Source: an uncultured Megasphaera sp.
GTDB lineage: Bacteria; Bacillota; Negativicutes; Veillonellales; Megasphaeraceae
Length of the DNA stretch: 64,000 nucleotides
Direction: 5' to 3'
Assembly: GCA_934193515.1 (NCBI GenBank)
Contig: CAKPVJ010000008.1
Span: 7,535-71,534, forward strand
The position numbers and the translations under genes are program-made. Positions 17,003 to 25,209 of this stretch are shown here, in pieces. Below the pieces are notes generated by a model. That model had not been told where the DNA came from. It worked only from the letters and a program-made list of their open reading frames with translations, and searched no databases. How positions within the stretch are numbered: position 1 is the first letter of the stretch; each line of letters begins with the position of its first letter.

Positions 17003-18460
17003 ATGAGATCTGATAAATTTGGTATGAGAGGTTTAACATTTGATGACGTATTGCTGGTACCGGCAAAATCTGACGTTTTGCCTGTAGACGTAGATGTATC
17101 AACCAATCTGACGAAAGATATCAAACTGAATATTCCTATTATGAGCTCCGGCATGGATACCGTTACGGAAGCTCCGATGGCCATTGCAATTGCCCGTGAA
17201 GGCGGCATTGGCGTTATTCATAAGAATATGTCTATTGCGGCACAAGCCCGTGAAGTAGACAAGGTAAAGCGCTCTGAACATGGTATTATTATTGATCCGA
17301 TTTTCCTGCATCCGGACAATCTGCTGGCAGACGCCAACGAATTGATGGGTAAATACCGTATTTCCGGCGTGCCTATTGTCGTAGATGGGAAACTCGTAGG
17401 CATTATTACCAACCGTGATATGCGTTTTGAAGAAGACATGAGCCGTCGTATCGGCGATATCATGACAAAGGAAAACTTGGTTACGGCGCCTGTAGGCACC
17501 TCATTAGCAGACGCAAAAGCCATTTTGCGCCAGCATCGCATTGAAAAACTGCCCCTCGTAGATAACGAAGGCAACCTGAAAGGCCTTATTACGATTAAGG
17601 ATATCGAAAAAGCTACTAAATATCCGAACTCTGCCAAAGATTCCAACGGCCGCCTGCTCGTAGCCGCTGCTGTCGGCGTTACGCACAACATGACAGACCG
17701 TTTGGATGCCCTCGTAGCTGCTAAAGTCGATGTAGTCGTTATTGATACGGCACATGGCCATTCCCAGGGCGTATTGAACACCTTGAAAGAAATCAAAAAA
17801 GCCTATCCGCATCTGCCGGTTATTGCCGGCAACGTCGCAACGGGCGAAGCAACGGAAGCCTTGATTGAATGCGGCGTAGATGCTGTCAAAGTCGGCATTG
17901 GGCCTGGTTCTATCTGCACGACCCGTATTATTGCCGGCATTGGCGTACCGCAGATTACAGCCGTATACGAATGCGCCAAAGTGGCACAGCGGTATGGCAT
18001 TCCTATTATTGCTGACGGCGGTATCAAATATTCCGGCGATATGGCCAAAGCCATCGCAGCCGGTGGCAACGTGGTCATGATGGGCAACTTGCTGGCAGGT
18101 ACAGAAGAAAGCCCGGGACAGACGGTTATTTATCAGGGCAGAAGCTACAAAGAATACCGCGGCATGGGTTCCTTGGCTGCTATGGAACAAGGCAGTAAAG
18201 ACCGTTACTTCCAGGAAGATGCCAAGAAACTGGTTCCGGAAGGTATTGAAGGCCGTGTACCGTATAAAGGACCGGCAGCAGATACCATTTTCCAGATGGT
18301 CGGCGGTTTGCGTGCATCCATGGGCTACTGCGGCTGCCACAATATTAAAGAAATGATTGAAAATACGCGGTTCATTCAGATTACGACAGCAGGTCTTCGT
18401 GAAAGCCATCCGCATGATGTCAACATCACGAAGGAAGCTCCGAACTATAGCGTAAACTAA
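17003..18460 (+). CDS. guaB: Inosine-5'-monophosphate dehydrogenase
   Basis: 485 residues from ATG 17003, which has AGAGGTG upstream; the longer frame from 16943 adds an unlikely hydrophobic leader. It oxidises IMP to XMP with NAD+, the committed step to GMP. The barrel is interrupted at about 95-205 by a CBS pair. The active-site loop G-I-G-P-G-S-I-C-T-T-R places catalytic Cys at 305. The flap region G-Y-C-G-C is near the C-terminus. Confidence 0.95.
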   Translation: MRSDKFGMRGLTFDDVLLVPAKSDVLPVDVDVSTNLTKDIKLNIPIMSSGMDTVTEAPMAIAIAREGGIGVIHKNMSIAAQAREVDKVKRSEHGIIIDPIFLHPDNLLADANELMGKYRISGVPIVVDGKLVGIITNRDMRFEEDMSRRIGDIMTKENLVTAPVGTSLADAKAILRQHRIEKLPLVDNEGNLKGLITIKDIEKATKYPNSAKDSNGRLLVAAAVGVTHNMTDRLDALVAAKVDVVVIDTAHGHSQGVLNTLKEIKKAYPHLPVIAGNVATGEATEALIECGVDAVKVGIGPGSICTTRIIAGIGVPQITAVYECAKVAQRYGIPIIADGGIKYSGDMAKAIAAGGNVVMMGNLLAGTEESPGQTVIYQGRSYKEYRGMGSLAAMEQGSKDRYFQEDAKKLVPEGIEGRVPYKGPAADTIFQMVGGLRASMGYCGCHNIKEMIENTRFIQITTAGLRESHPHDVNITKEAPNYSVN

Positions 18461-18479
18461 TCATAAGCGGAGGATAATG

Positions 18480-19211
18480 ATGACTAGTACAATAGATATC
18501 TTATCCATCCCTATTTGGAATGTCACGATGGAAGAAGCCGTTGCAGTTGCCTTCAAATGCATTGATGAAGGCCGGGCGGCATCCATTGCGACAGCAAATG
18601 CTGAAATGGTAATGCGTTCCCAATCTGATAAAGAGCTGGCAGGCATTCTGCAGCATGCCGATTTAGTCGTACCGGACGGTGCCGGCGTGCTGTGGGCTGC
18701 AGAACAGCAGGGAAAACGATTTAAACAGCGTGTAACAGGTGTTGATTTGGCGTGCAGTCTGCTTCGTGAAGCGGCGGCACGCCAAACGGCTGTTTATTTC
18801 TTTGGCGGCGCAGAAGGTGTAGCTCAAAAAGCTGCCGAAAATATCCAGCAGCAGGTAGGAAAGCTGAATATGACAGGTACGCATTCAGGCTTTTTTACAC
18901 CGGAAGAGGAAGGTAAGATTATTGAAGAAATCCGCTCCGGCGGTACGCAGATTTTATTGGTAGCCTTGGGCGTGCCAAAACAGGAAAAATGGATACATGA
19001 CCATCTCTATGAATTAGGACCGTGTGTCTGCATGGGCGTAGGCGGTACACTGGACGTACTGTCCGGCAAAGCCTGCCGGGCACCCAAATGGATGCAGGAA
19101 CATCGGCTGGAATGGCTGTATCGTTTGTTAAAAGAACCGACCCGCTTTAAACGGATGCTGGCTCTGCCTCGGTTTGTCGCAGCCGTCAAATGGGGAAAAG
19201 GTGTCAAGTAG
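18480..19211 (+). CDS. WecG/TagA/CpsF family glycosyltransferase
   Basis: 243 residues. The family (GT26) transfers N-acetylmannosamine or its uronic acid from UDP to a lipid-linked acceptor at the inner face of the membrane. Typical marks are the T-A-N-A-E-M stretch, D-L-V-V-P-D-G-A-G-V, and F-F-G-G-A-E-G-V-A. Two adjacent ATGs exist (18477, 18480); GGAGG at 18469-18473 fits 18480 better. Its acceptor here is unknown: in a diderm it may serve a surface polysaccharide. It is followed 15 bases later by psd and may be co-transcribed. Confidence 0.85.
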   Translation: MTSTIDILSIPIWNVTMEEAVAVAFKCIDEGRAASIATANAEMVMRSQSDKELAGILQHADLVVPDGAGVLWAAEQQGKRFKQRVTGVDLACSLLREAAARQTAVYFFGGAEGVAQKAAENIQQQVGKLNMTGTHSGFFTPEEEGKIIEEIRSGGTQILLVALGVPKQEKWIHDHLYELGPCVCMGVGGTLDVLSGKACRAPKWMQEHRLEWLYRLLKEPTRFKRMLALPRFVAAVKWGKGVK

Positions 19212-19226
19212 ATTTGAGGTGAGGTC

Positions 19227-19865
19227 TTGAATAAACCCTTTATAATCGAAGATGGCTATATATTCATTGCCGTGCCGGCACTGATTGCCGCTGCGCTGGG
19301 CTATTTTGTCAATGCCTATGCGGCAGTTATTCCAGCACTGTTGGCATTGTATTTTGCCTACTTTTTTAGAAATCCTCGTCGCACTATCCCGCAGGATGAT
19401 ACCGCATTGGTTTCTCCGGCTGACGGAAAGGTCATGGCTATTGAAGACGTACATGAAGATACCTACATGGACGGCAGATGCAGAAAAATAGTTATCTTTT
19501 TATCTGTATTTGACGTGCATGTCAATCGGGCACCGCTGGCAGGTACGATTAATTTTCAGCAGTATACCTGCGGCCGCTTTCGTCCGGCGTATAAAGACGG
19601 CGTTGGGTATGAAAATGAACGGTATTCTATCGGGATTGAAAATGATAAAACTCATATTTTGGTTACTGTCATTGCCGGTATTTTGGCGCGGCGCATTGTA
19701 TCATGGGTCACGCTGGGAGACACGCTTTCCCATGGGCAGCTCTATGGCATGATCAAATTCGGTTCCTGTGCAGAAGTCTATGTCCATGACGATGTAGAAA
19801 TTACTGTCGAAAAAGGACAGTATGTACGGGGCGGCGAAACTATCATTGGGAGGATTGTCAAATGA
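19227..19865 (+). CDS. psd: Phosphatidylserine decarboxylase (short form)
   Basis: 212 residues, the short form of the family. It makes phosphatidylethanolamine from phosphatidylserine at the inner membrane. Two hydrophobic segments at about 11-46 are followed by D-V-H-V-N-R-A-P (96-103) and the self-cleavage site F-G-S at 178-180; Ser180 would become the pyruvoyl group, giving a small alpha chain. The TTG start at 19227 has GAGGTGAGG just upstream. The stop overlaps the pssA start (ATGA), so the two steps of PE synthesis are coupled, in reverse order of the pathway. Confidence 0.9.
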   Translation: MNKPFIIEDGYIFIAVPALIAAALGYFVNAYAAVIPALLALYFAYFFRNPRRTIPQDDTALVSPADGKVMAIEDVHEDTYMDGRCRKIVIFLSVFDVHVNRAPLAGTINFQQYTCGRFRPAYKDGVGYENERYSIGIENDKTHILVTVIAGILARRIVSWVTLGDTLSHGQLYGMIKFGSCAEVYVHDDVEITVEKGQYVRGGETIIGRIVK

Positions 19866-20548
19866 AAAATGTAATACCCTGCTTATTTACGGCAGGCAAC
19901 TTGGGTTTTGGCGTATTGAGCATGATTATGACACTTCATGGCATGTTTGCCTGGGCCGGCATCTGCATTTTGCTGGCAATGGCCTGCGATGCCTGTGACG
20001 GCCGTACAGCCCGTGCCCTGGGAGTAGCCGGCGAATTTGGCAAGGAACTGGATTCTTTGTCGGATGTCGTATCTTTTGGCGCGGCTTCAGCCTTTTTGAT
20101 TTATACGTATGTTTTGCAGGATTTGGGTTGGATTGGTGCCGTTCCGGCTGTTATTTACGCAGCTCTCGGCGGTGTTCGCTTGGCCCGTTTCAACTTAAAT
20201 ACCACCGTTATTCACGGCTATTTTCAAGGCATGCCGATTCCAAACGGCGGCTGCCTGATTGCTACCTATGTCATTGCCAGTGAAATTGCAGGCACGCATG
20301 CGCTGCTGCCGGCATGGCTTATTGGCCTCCTTGTCATTGCCCTGGGCTATCATCTGGTCAGCAAAATTCACAATCCGGATTTCAAAGGAGCCAGCCCGGA
20401 TGTACTCCATAAAGCCGCTTTGGCCGTTGCCATTGTCTTTGGGCTTTTGGTACTGTATTTTATCGATTGGCATTTGATTATTACGATGCCTTTCCTGCTG
20501 TACATCGTATTCGGCTTGGTCAACACGGCAATGAACGCTGCTCACTAG
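19862..20548 (+). CDS. pssA: CDP-diacylglycerol-serine O-phosphatidyltransferase
   Basis: 228 residues with about six membrane segments. It makes phosphatidylserine from CDP-diacylglycerol and serine, feeding Psd. The CDP-alcohol phosphatidyltransferase signature is complete: D-G-R-T-A-R then G-K-E-L-D-S-L-S-D. It overlaps psd by 4 bases. Confidence 0.92.
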   Translation: MKNVIPCLFTAGNLGFGVLSMIMTLHGMFAWAGICILLAMACDACDGRTARALGVAGEFGKELDSLSDVVSFGAASAFLIYTYVLQDLGWIGAVPAVIYAALGGVRLARFNLNTTVIHGYFQGMPIPNGGCLIATYVIASEIAGTHALLPAWLIGLLVIALGYHLVSKIHNPDFKGASPDVLHKAALAVAIVFGLLVLYFIDWHLIITMPFLLYIVFGLVNTAMNAAH

Positions 20549-20568
20549 GCATATAGGGAGATTCATGT

Positions 20569-21819
20569 ATGGAACATGTATTGGATATCATCATGATACC
20601 CGTTCAAGTAATCATTGTTTTTTATACACTGTATTACTTTATATTGGCTATGTTTGGCCTTATCAAGCGAAGAGAAAAAATAACAGCTGCGCCTAAAAAC
20701 ACCTTTGCAGCTGTTATTTGCGCACATAATGAAGAAGCTGTCGTCGGGCAGCTGATTGACAATCTCAAAGAACTGCACTATCCCAAAGACATGTATGACG
20801 TGTATGTCGTAGCGGACAACTGTACCGACCATACGGCTGAAATATGTCGGCAGCACGGGGCGATTGTCAAAGTCCGGACCAACACGGAAGAAGTCGGCAA
20901 GGGCTATGCGATGGACTGGATGTTTTCACAGATGCTGGCGCAGGAAAAACAGTACGATGCCTTTGTCGTTTTCGATGCGGATAATTTGGTGCATCCTGAA
21001 TTTTTGCGTGAAATGAACAATCACCTCTGCAAAGGAGAACAAGTCATTCAGGGCTATATGGATGCCAAGAATCCGACAGATACGTGGATTGCCGGCACGT
21101 TTTCCATTGCGTTTTGGCTGATTAACCACATGTGGCATCTGGCCAAATACAACATCGGCTTATCGACGGCCTTGGGCGGCACGGGCATGTGCATTGCCAC
21201 GGATATTGTTCGCAAATACGGCTGGGGCTGCGACTGCCTGACAGAAGACATGGAATTTTCCATGAAAGTTTTGCTGGAAGGCGTACGCACCTGCTGGGCT
21301 CATGATGCAATTATTTATGATGAAAAAGCCTTGGGGTTCATGCAGTCGTGCCGTCAGCGCAAACGCTGGGCACAAGGGCAGTGTGACTGCGGCGAACGAT
21401 TTATTCCCAAGCTGTTTGCTCGCGGTATCAAGACCGGCAACATTCGCATGCTGGACGGGATTATTACGCTGTCCCAGCCGTTTTTTATGATGATGTCCAC
21501 GTTGTATGCCGTCATGGCCTATATCAATTCGTATATTCCGCTGTATACTAATATTTTGTATCAGATTGTGCCGGTACAGATGTGGACCGTTATCGGTATA
21601 GGGCAATATCTGATTCCGGTTATTGTGTTACTGCAAATCAAGGTTCCCCTTAAATCTTGGGCGTATTTGATTGTCTATCCGCTGTTTATGTACAGTTGGA
21701 TTCCTGTCAATTTTCTGGGATTTAAAGACCGTCATAAAATGAAATGGAGCCATACCGTGCACACGCGGGCGGTTTCCTATGACAGTGCGGCTTTGCTTCG
21801 TAAGGAGAATAAAAAATAG
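20569..21819 (+). CDS. Glycosyltransferase family 2 membrane protein
   Basis: 416 residues. One N-terminal membrane segment (about 6-27) leads to a GT2 catalytic domain with V-I-C-A-H-N-E-E, V-V-A-D-N-C-T-D, F-D-A-D-N (metal binding), a T-E-D-M-E-F acid, and Q-R-K-R-W-A-Q-G-Q (Q/RxxRW motif). Three or four membrane segments follow at about 300-390. This is the plan of processive or lipid-linked sugar transferases of the polysaccharide synthase type. The product is not known. The SurE gene follows with no gap. Confidence 0.85.
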   Translation: MEHVLDIIMIPVQVIIVFYTLYYFILAMFGLIKRREKITAAPKNTFAAVICAHNEEAVVGQLIDNLKELHYPKDMYDVYVVADNCTDHTAEICRQHGAIVKVRTNTEEVGKGYAMDWMFSQMLAQEKQYDAFVVFDADNLVHPEFLREMNNHLCKGEQVIQGYMDAKNPTDTWIAGTFSIAFWLINHMWHLAKYNIGLSTALGGTGMCIATDIVRKYGWGCDCLTEDMEFSMKVLLEGVRTCWAHDAIIYDEKALGFMQSCRQRKRWAQGQCDCGERFIPKLFARGIKTGNIRMLDGIITLSQPFFMMMSTLYAVMAYINSYIPLYTNILYQIVPVQMWTVIGIGQYLIPVIVLLQIKVPLKSWAYLIVYPLFMYSWIPVNFLGFKDRHKMKWSHTVHTRAVSYDSAALLRKENKK

Positions 21820-22575
21820 ATGCATATTTTACTAACCAATGATGATGGCGTGCGGGCGCAGGGACTGCAGATACTCAAACGCGAATTGGCTGCCTGCGGT
21901 CATCGGCTGACAATTGCAGCCCCCAATGGGCAGCGCAGCGCAGCGTCCCATTCCATGTCGATTAACAAGCCTTTATACTGCCGGGAAATGGCGCAGGACG
22001 ATACGCAGATTCGCGAAATCGCTATATCCGGCACGCCGGTAGACTGCGTCAAAATGGCTATGGAGTATTTTTTGGTCAAAGACCGGCCGCAGCTGCTTAT
22101 TTCCGGTATCAACAACGGCTATAACCTGGGCAGCGATGTCTTGTACTCCGGTACCGTTTCTGCTGCGATGGAAGGGCCGTATTATCAAATACCGGCTATC
22201 GCTGCTTCTATGTATCCAATGGACGCAGACCGCTGTGTACAGACTGCACGGCTGATACAGCAGCTGATAGAAAAAGTAATCGTCAAGGGAAAATTCCCAG
22301 GCATCCTCAATGTTAACGTGCCGCCGCAGGGAGATATTTCACTGGACAATATCCGCGTAGTGCCGCAGACTGTGCAGATTTATCACAACGTCATCGAACC
22401 GCGGCAAGACAAAGACGGCAGTATTTGCTATCATATTGTCGGTGACATCGATATGGACGGTGCGCCGGACAACAGCGACGTGGCAGCCATTCGGCACGGC
22501 CACATTGCCGTTACGCCGCTGAAATGGCAGCAGACTGCGATGGCGGCGATTGACGATATAAAAATTTGTTTATAA
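21820..22575 (+). CDS. surE: 5'-nucleotidase SurE
   Basis: 251 residues. SurE removes phosphate from nucleoside 5'- and 3'-monophosphates in the cytoplasm. N-D-D-G at 7-10 supplies the metal-binding acids, followed by N-G-Q-R-S-A-A-S-H-S, S-G-T-P-V-D-C and S-G-I-N-N-G-Y-N-L-G. The ATG directly follows the upstream stop and uses AAGGAG in the end of that gene. Confidence 0.93.
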   Translation: MHILLTNDDGVRAQGLQILKRELAACGHRLTIAAPNGQRSAASHSMSINKPLYCREMAQDDTQIREIAISGTPVDCVKMAMEYFLVKDRPQLLISGINNGYNLGSDVLYSGTVSAAMEGPYYQIPAIAASMYPMDADRCVQTARLIQQLIEKVIVKGKFPGILNVNVPPQGDISLDNIRVVPQTVQIYHNVIEPRQDKDGSICYHIVGDIDMDGAPDNSDVAAIRHGHIAVTPLKWQQTAMAAIDDIKICL

Positions 22576-22582
22576 CCTACAG

Positions 22583-22628
22583 AAGTGATTCATGATGCAG
22601 CTGTGCTGTGCGTGAATCATTTTTTTTG
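22583..22628 (+). terminator. Intrinsic terminator after surE
   Basis: TGATTCA (22586-22592) and TGAATCA (22613-22619) pair, with a partly complementary interior, and are followed by eight T. Confidence 0.85.
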
Positions 22629-22803
22629 TGGTGTCAAAAAATATTTTTAAATTTTTATAAACACACTGCTTTTTTATATAATTTTTTTGATAAGAGAAGA
22701 AATTTTGAAATAATTTTATAAATACGCCTATAACATCTTTATAAATTTTTGCATATCACACACGCAGATGTCCATTCACAATACATTTTTGTAAGAAAGG
22801 GGG

Positions 22804-22832
22804 TTGCAAAATAGAAAAAGATAGCGTATAAT
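22804..22832 (+). promoter_or_regulatory. Promoter of the glycine riboswitch-AGCS unit
   Basis: TTGCAA at 22804-22809 and TATAAT at 22827-22832 are separated by exactly 17 bases, placing the transcript start a few bases before the first aptamer. Confidence 0.8.
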
Positions 22833-22857
22833 TTCAATCAAATCACATAGCAAGTGG

Positions 22858-23026
22858 ACGAAGTACATGGGAGAAGGTCAGATGACCTACCGAAGGAGTC
22901 AAACTCTCAGGTGCCCAGTGGGCAGGACCGTGTACAGACACGACTCTGGAGAGTCCCTAATCGGGCGCCGAAGGTGCAAGGATGAGAAATTTCTTTCCCA
23001 ATCTCTCAGGCAAAAGGACAGAGGAT
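22858..23026 (+). promoter_or_regulatory. Tandem glycine riboswitch
   Basis: Two glycine aptamers lie head to tail. Aptamer 1 (about 22861-22936) has GGGAGAAGG, CCGAAGGAG and ACTCTCAGG, closed by GTAC/GTAC. Aptamer 2 (about 22942-23026) is nearly consensus: GGAGAG, GCGCCGAAGGTGCAAGGA, and CTCTCAGGCAAAAGGACAGAG. A short linker joins them. They precede a sodium/amino-acid symporter, so glycine level should set symporter expression. Whether glycine turns it on or off cannot be told by eye; a terminator hairpin lies in the expression platform. Confidence 0.93.
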
Positions 23027-23106
23027 AGCATCGATATAATTCTTTATTTGGTATGCTGTTTTTATGAACCTATCTTCAGAGGATATGCTGATGATAGGTT
23101 TTTTGT
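23026..23106 (+). terminator. Expression platform with terminator hairpins
   Basis: AACCTATC (23067-23074) and GATAGGTT (23093-23100) form a stem followed by a T-run to 23104. A second, earlier pair, AGCAT (about 23027-23031) with ATGCT (23053-23057), also precedes a T-run and begins at the 3' edge of aptamer 2, so aptamer folding could compete with it. Confidence 0.75.
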
Positions 23107-23146
23107 ATTTATTTATAAAATATACAGTGTAAAGGGGTAGGGAATT

Positions 23147-24526
23147 ATGTTGGAAACGTTGAATGCGATTGATAGTTTTGTATGGGGGCCGCCATTATTG
23201 GTATTGCTGATTGGGACCGGCCTGATGCTGACAGTTCGTTTGCATTTACTTCAAGTAGTGAGACTGCCGCGTGCGTTGAAACTTATTTTTACAGCCAAAA
23301 ACCAGGGCGACGGCGATGTAGACAGCTTTAAAGCACTCTGCACGGCGCTGGCCGCTACGGTGGGTACGGGCAACATTGTCGGTGTTGCGACGGCAATTCA
23401 CGCCGGCGGTCCCGGAGCTATTTTCTGGATGTGGATGGCGGCTTTCGTCGGTATGGCTACCAAATATGCCGAAGGCTGTCTGGCAGTCAAATATCGTACT
23501 GTTGATAAAAACGGCGATATTTCCGGCGGTCCGATGTATTATATCGAAAACGGCTTGGGCAAAAAATTTAAGCCGCTGGCATTCTTGTTTGCTTTCTTTG
23601 GCGTTCTTGTTGCTTTCTTTGGCATTGGTACGTTTGCACAGGTCAATTCCATTGTCGAAATCATGAACTTGGCAACCAACGTGCCTGTTGAATATACAGC
23701 CGTTGTCTTGACTATCGTCGTCGCCGCAGTTACGATTGGCGGTCTGCAGTCGATTTCCAAAGTCGCTTCCAAAATTGTTCCGGCAATGGCGATTGTTTAT
23801 GTTATTTCTACAGTAGGCTTTTTGATTGCTTTTTATGATAAAGTACCGGCAGCTATTGAACAGATTATTGTCTGCGCTTTCACGCCGACAGCTGCCGCCG
23901 GCGGCTTCTTGGGAGCTACAGTTCTCATGGCGATGCGCAACGGCGTAGCGCGCGGTGTATTCTCCAATGAATCCGGTTTGGGCAGTGCGCCGATTGTTGC
24001 CGCAGCAGCCAAGACAAAATGGCCTGCTGAACAAGGTCTTATTTCTATGACAGGTACGTTTATTGATACGATTATTATTTGCACATTGACGGGATTGGTC
24101 ATCGTAGTCAGCGGTGCTTGGACAGGGGATTTGAACGGCGCAGCTTTGACAAACTCGGCATTCCTGCAGGCATATCCTGCTTGGGGAAGCATGATTCTCT
24201 GCATTGGATTGACACTGTTTGCCTTCACGACTATTCTTGGCTGGAACTATTACGGCGAACGCTGTGTAGAATATCTCGTCGGCGTCAAAGGCATTATGCC
24301 GTACCGTGTTATTTTTATCGTTCTCGTTGCCTGCGGCGCTTTCATCAAACTGGATGTCATATGGGTATTGGCCGATATTGTAAACGGCTTGATGGCGATT
24401 CCAAACTTGATTGCCTTGATTGGCTTGAGCGGCGTTGTCGTAGCAGAAACAAAAAAATACTATGCACATTTGAAAGAACAGGAACAGGCTGAAACAGTAG
24501 AAGAAAAAGTGACAGCAGGTCACTAG
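23147..24526 (+). CDS. Sodium:alanine/glycine symporter (AGCS family)
   Basis: 459 residues with about ten membrane segments. The family imports alanine or glycine with Na+. Family marks are the A-T-V-G-T-G-N-I-V-G-V loop near 70-80, G-G-P-M-Y-Y-I-E-N-G-L-G-K-K, and N-E-S-G-L-G-S-A-P-I. The tandem glycine riboswitch just upstream suggests glycine as a substrate. ATG at 23147 follows a GGGGTAGGG site. It is alone between two terminators. Confidence 0.92.
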   Translation: MLETLNAIDSFVWGPPLLVLLIGTGLMLTVRLHLLQVVRLPRALKLIFTAKNQGDGDVDSFKALCTALAATVGTGNIVGVATAIHAGGPGAIFWMWMAAFVGMATKYAEGCLAVKYRTVDKNGDISGGPMYYIENGLGKKFKPLAFLFAFFGVLVAFFGIGTFAQVNSIVEIMNLATNVPVEYTAVVLTIVVAAVTIGGLQSISKVASKIVPAMAIVYVISTVGFLIAFYDKVPAAIEQIIVCAFTPTAAAGGFLGATVLMAMRNGVARGVFSNESGLGSAPIVAAAAKTKWPAEQGLISMTGTFIDTIIICTLTGLVIVVSGAWTGDLNGAALTNSAFLQAYPAWGSMILCIGLTLFAFTTILGWNYYGERCVEYLVGVKGIMPYRVIFIVLVACGAFIKLDVIWVLADIVNGLMAIPNLIALIGLSGVVVAETKKYYAHLKEQEQAETVEEKVTAGH

Positions 24527-24567
24527 ATAGGGGATTATAGGGGCTAGCACGATATACACGAAAGAAG

Positions 24568-24614
24568 GGAATGATACATGAAATTTTTCACTAGCATGTA
24601 TCATTCCTTTTTTT
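24568..24614 (+). terminator. Intrinsic terminator after the symporter
   Basis: A perfect 13 bp stem, GGAATGATACATG with CATGTATCATTCC, followed by seven T. Confidence 0.95.
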
Positions 24615-24693
24615 CAAAAGGGGTACGTTTGATATAGGTAGGTTAAAGAAAATATTTTCATTTTATAACAGCAGTAGTATACAATGCAAACTT

Positions 24694-24729
24694 AAAGGGG
24701 CTTGTCGCTTTGTGCGGCAGCCCTTTTTG
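24694..24729 (+). terminator. Orphan terminator-like hairpin
   Basis: AAAGGGGCT-GTCGC pairs with GCGGC-AGCCCTTT around a short loop, with T at the end. No gene is visible between the previous terminator (24614) and this one, so it may end a short untranslated RNA or be a leftover of a lost gene. Confidence 0.6.
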
Positions 24730-24946
24730 GGTAAATAGCCTGGCATGACTTACAGTCAGGCGCGGTGCAGCTGTAGGATCGAATAGCATGTACAGTGGGT
24801 AAAGAGAAAAGATGATAAACAAAAAATTCATGAAAAATAGGTTAACAAAAATATATGGCCTCGCTGCTGTTCCTATGGTATACTTAAAGTAAATAAACGA
24901 GTTGCGGATTTTGTATTATAAGAATATATTTATAGGTGGAATGTTT
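24730..24946. other. Non-coding stretch before the GGDEF remnant
   Basis: No gene seen. It holds a GCCTG/CAGGC pair near 24739-24764 and a TATACT box at about 24879-24884, just upstream of the short GGDEF fragment. Confidence 0.35.
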
Positions 24947-25108
24947 ATGTATCACTATCATTTTAAAATCACTGTCTTGAGCAGTGACAACGGGTTATAC
25001 AAGAAAGTCGCGGCGCTGGAAGATGTCGATGCATTGCTGCAAAAAAGTGACCGTACTATGTATGAAACGAAACATAGCGGCAAGCGAGCCTATAAGTTTG
25101 CGGAATAA
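24947..25108 (+). pseudogene. Remnant of a GGDEF (diguanylate cyclase) domain
   Basis: A 53-codon frame with an AGGTGG site before ATG 24947 (or 24941). Its second half, D-V-D-A-L-L-Q-K-S-D-R-T-M-Y-E-T-K-H-S-G-K-R-A-Y, matches the last helix of GGDEF domains, where D-x-L-L-x-x-A-D-x-x-M-Y-x-A-K-x-x-G-R is usual. The catalytic G-G-D-E-F loop and the whole front of the domain are missing upstream. It therefore cannot make c-di-GMP and is best read as a decayed gene. It is followed by a terminator. Confidence 0.7.
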
Positions 25109-25159
25109 AAAATACGACAATTGCGTAGATATTTTGTCTGCGCGATTGTCGTGTTTTTG
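25107..25159. terminator. Bidirectional intrinsic terminator
   Basis: ACGACAATTGCG and CGCGATTGTCGT pair (one bulge) with A-run before and T-run after, between the GGDEF remnant and the convergent znuA gene. Confidence 0.85.
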
Positions 25160-25209
25160 CGTCTATCCATATAATGGGCAGGCAGGAACCGTTTGTTTGC
25201 GTGTTTGGG

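Noticed and set aside
23246..24604. Antisense open frame of 452 codons opposite the AGCS symporter
   Set aside because: The translation is Asn/His/Arg-rich without family features, as expected from a shadow of a membrane protein gene.
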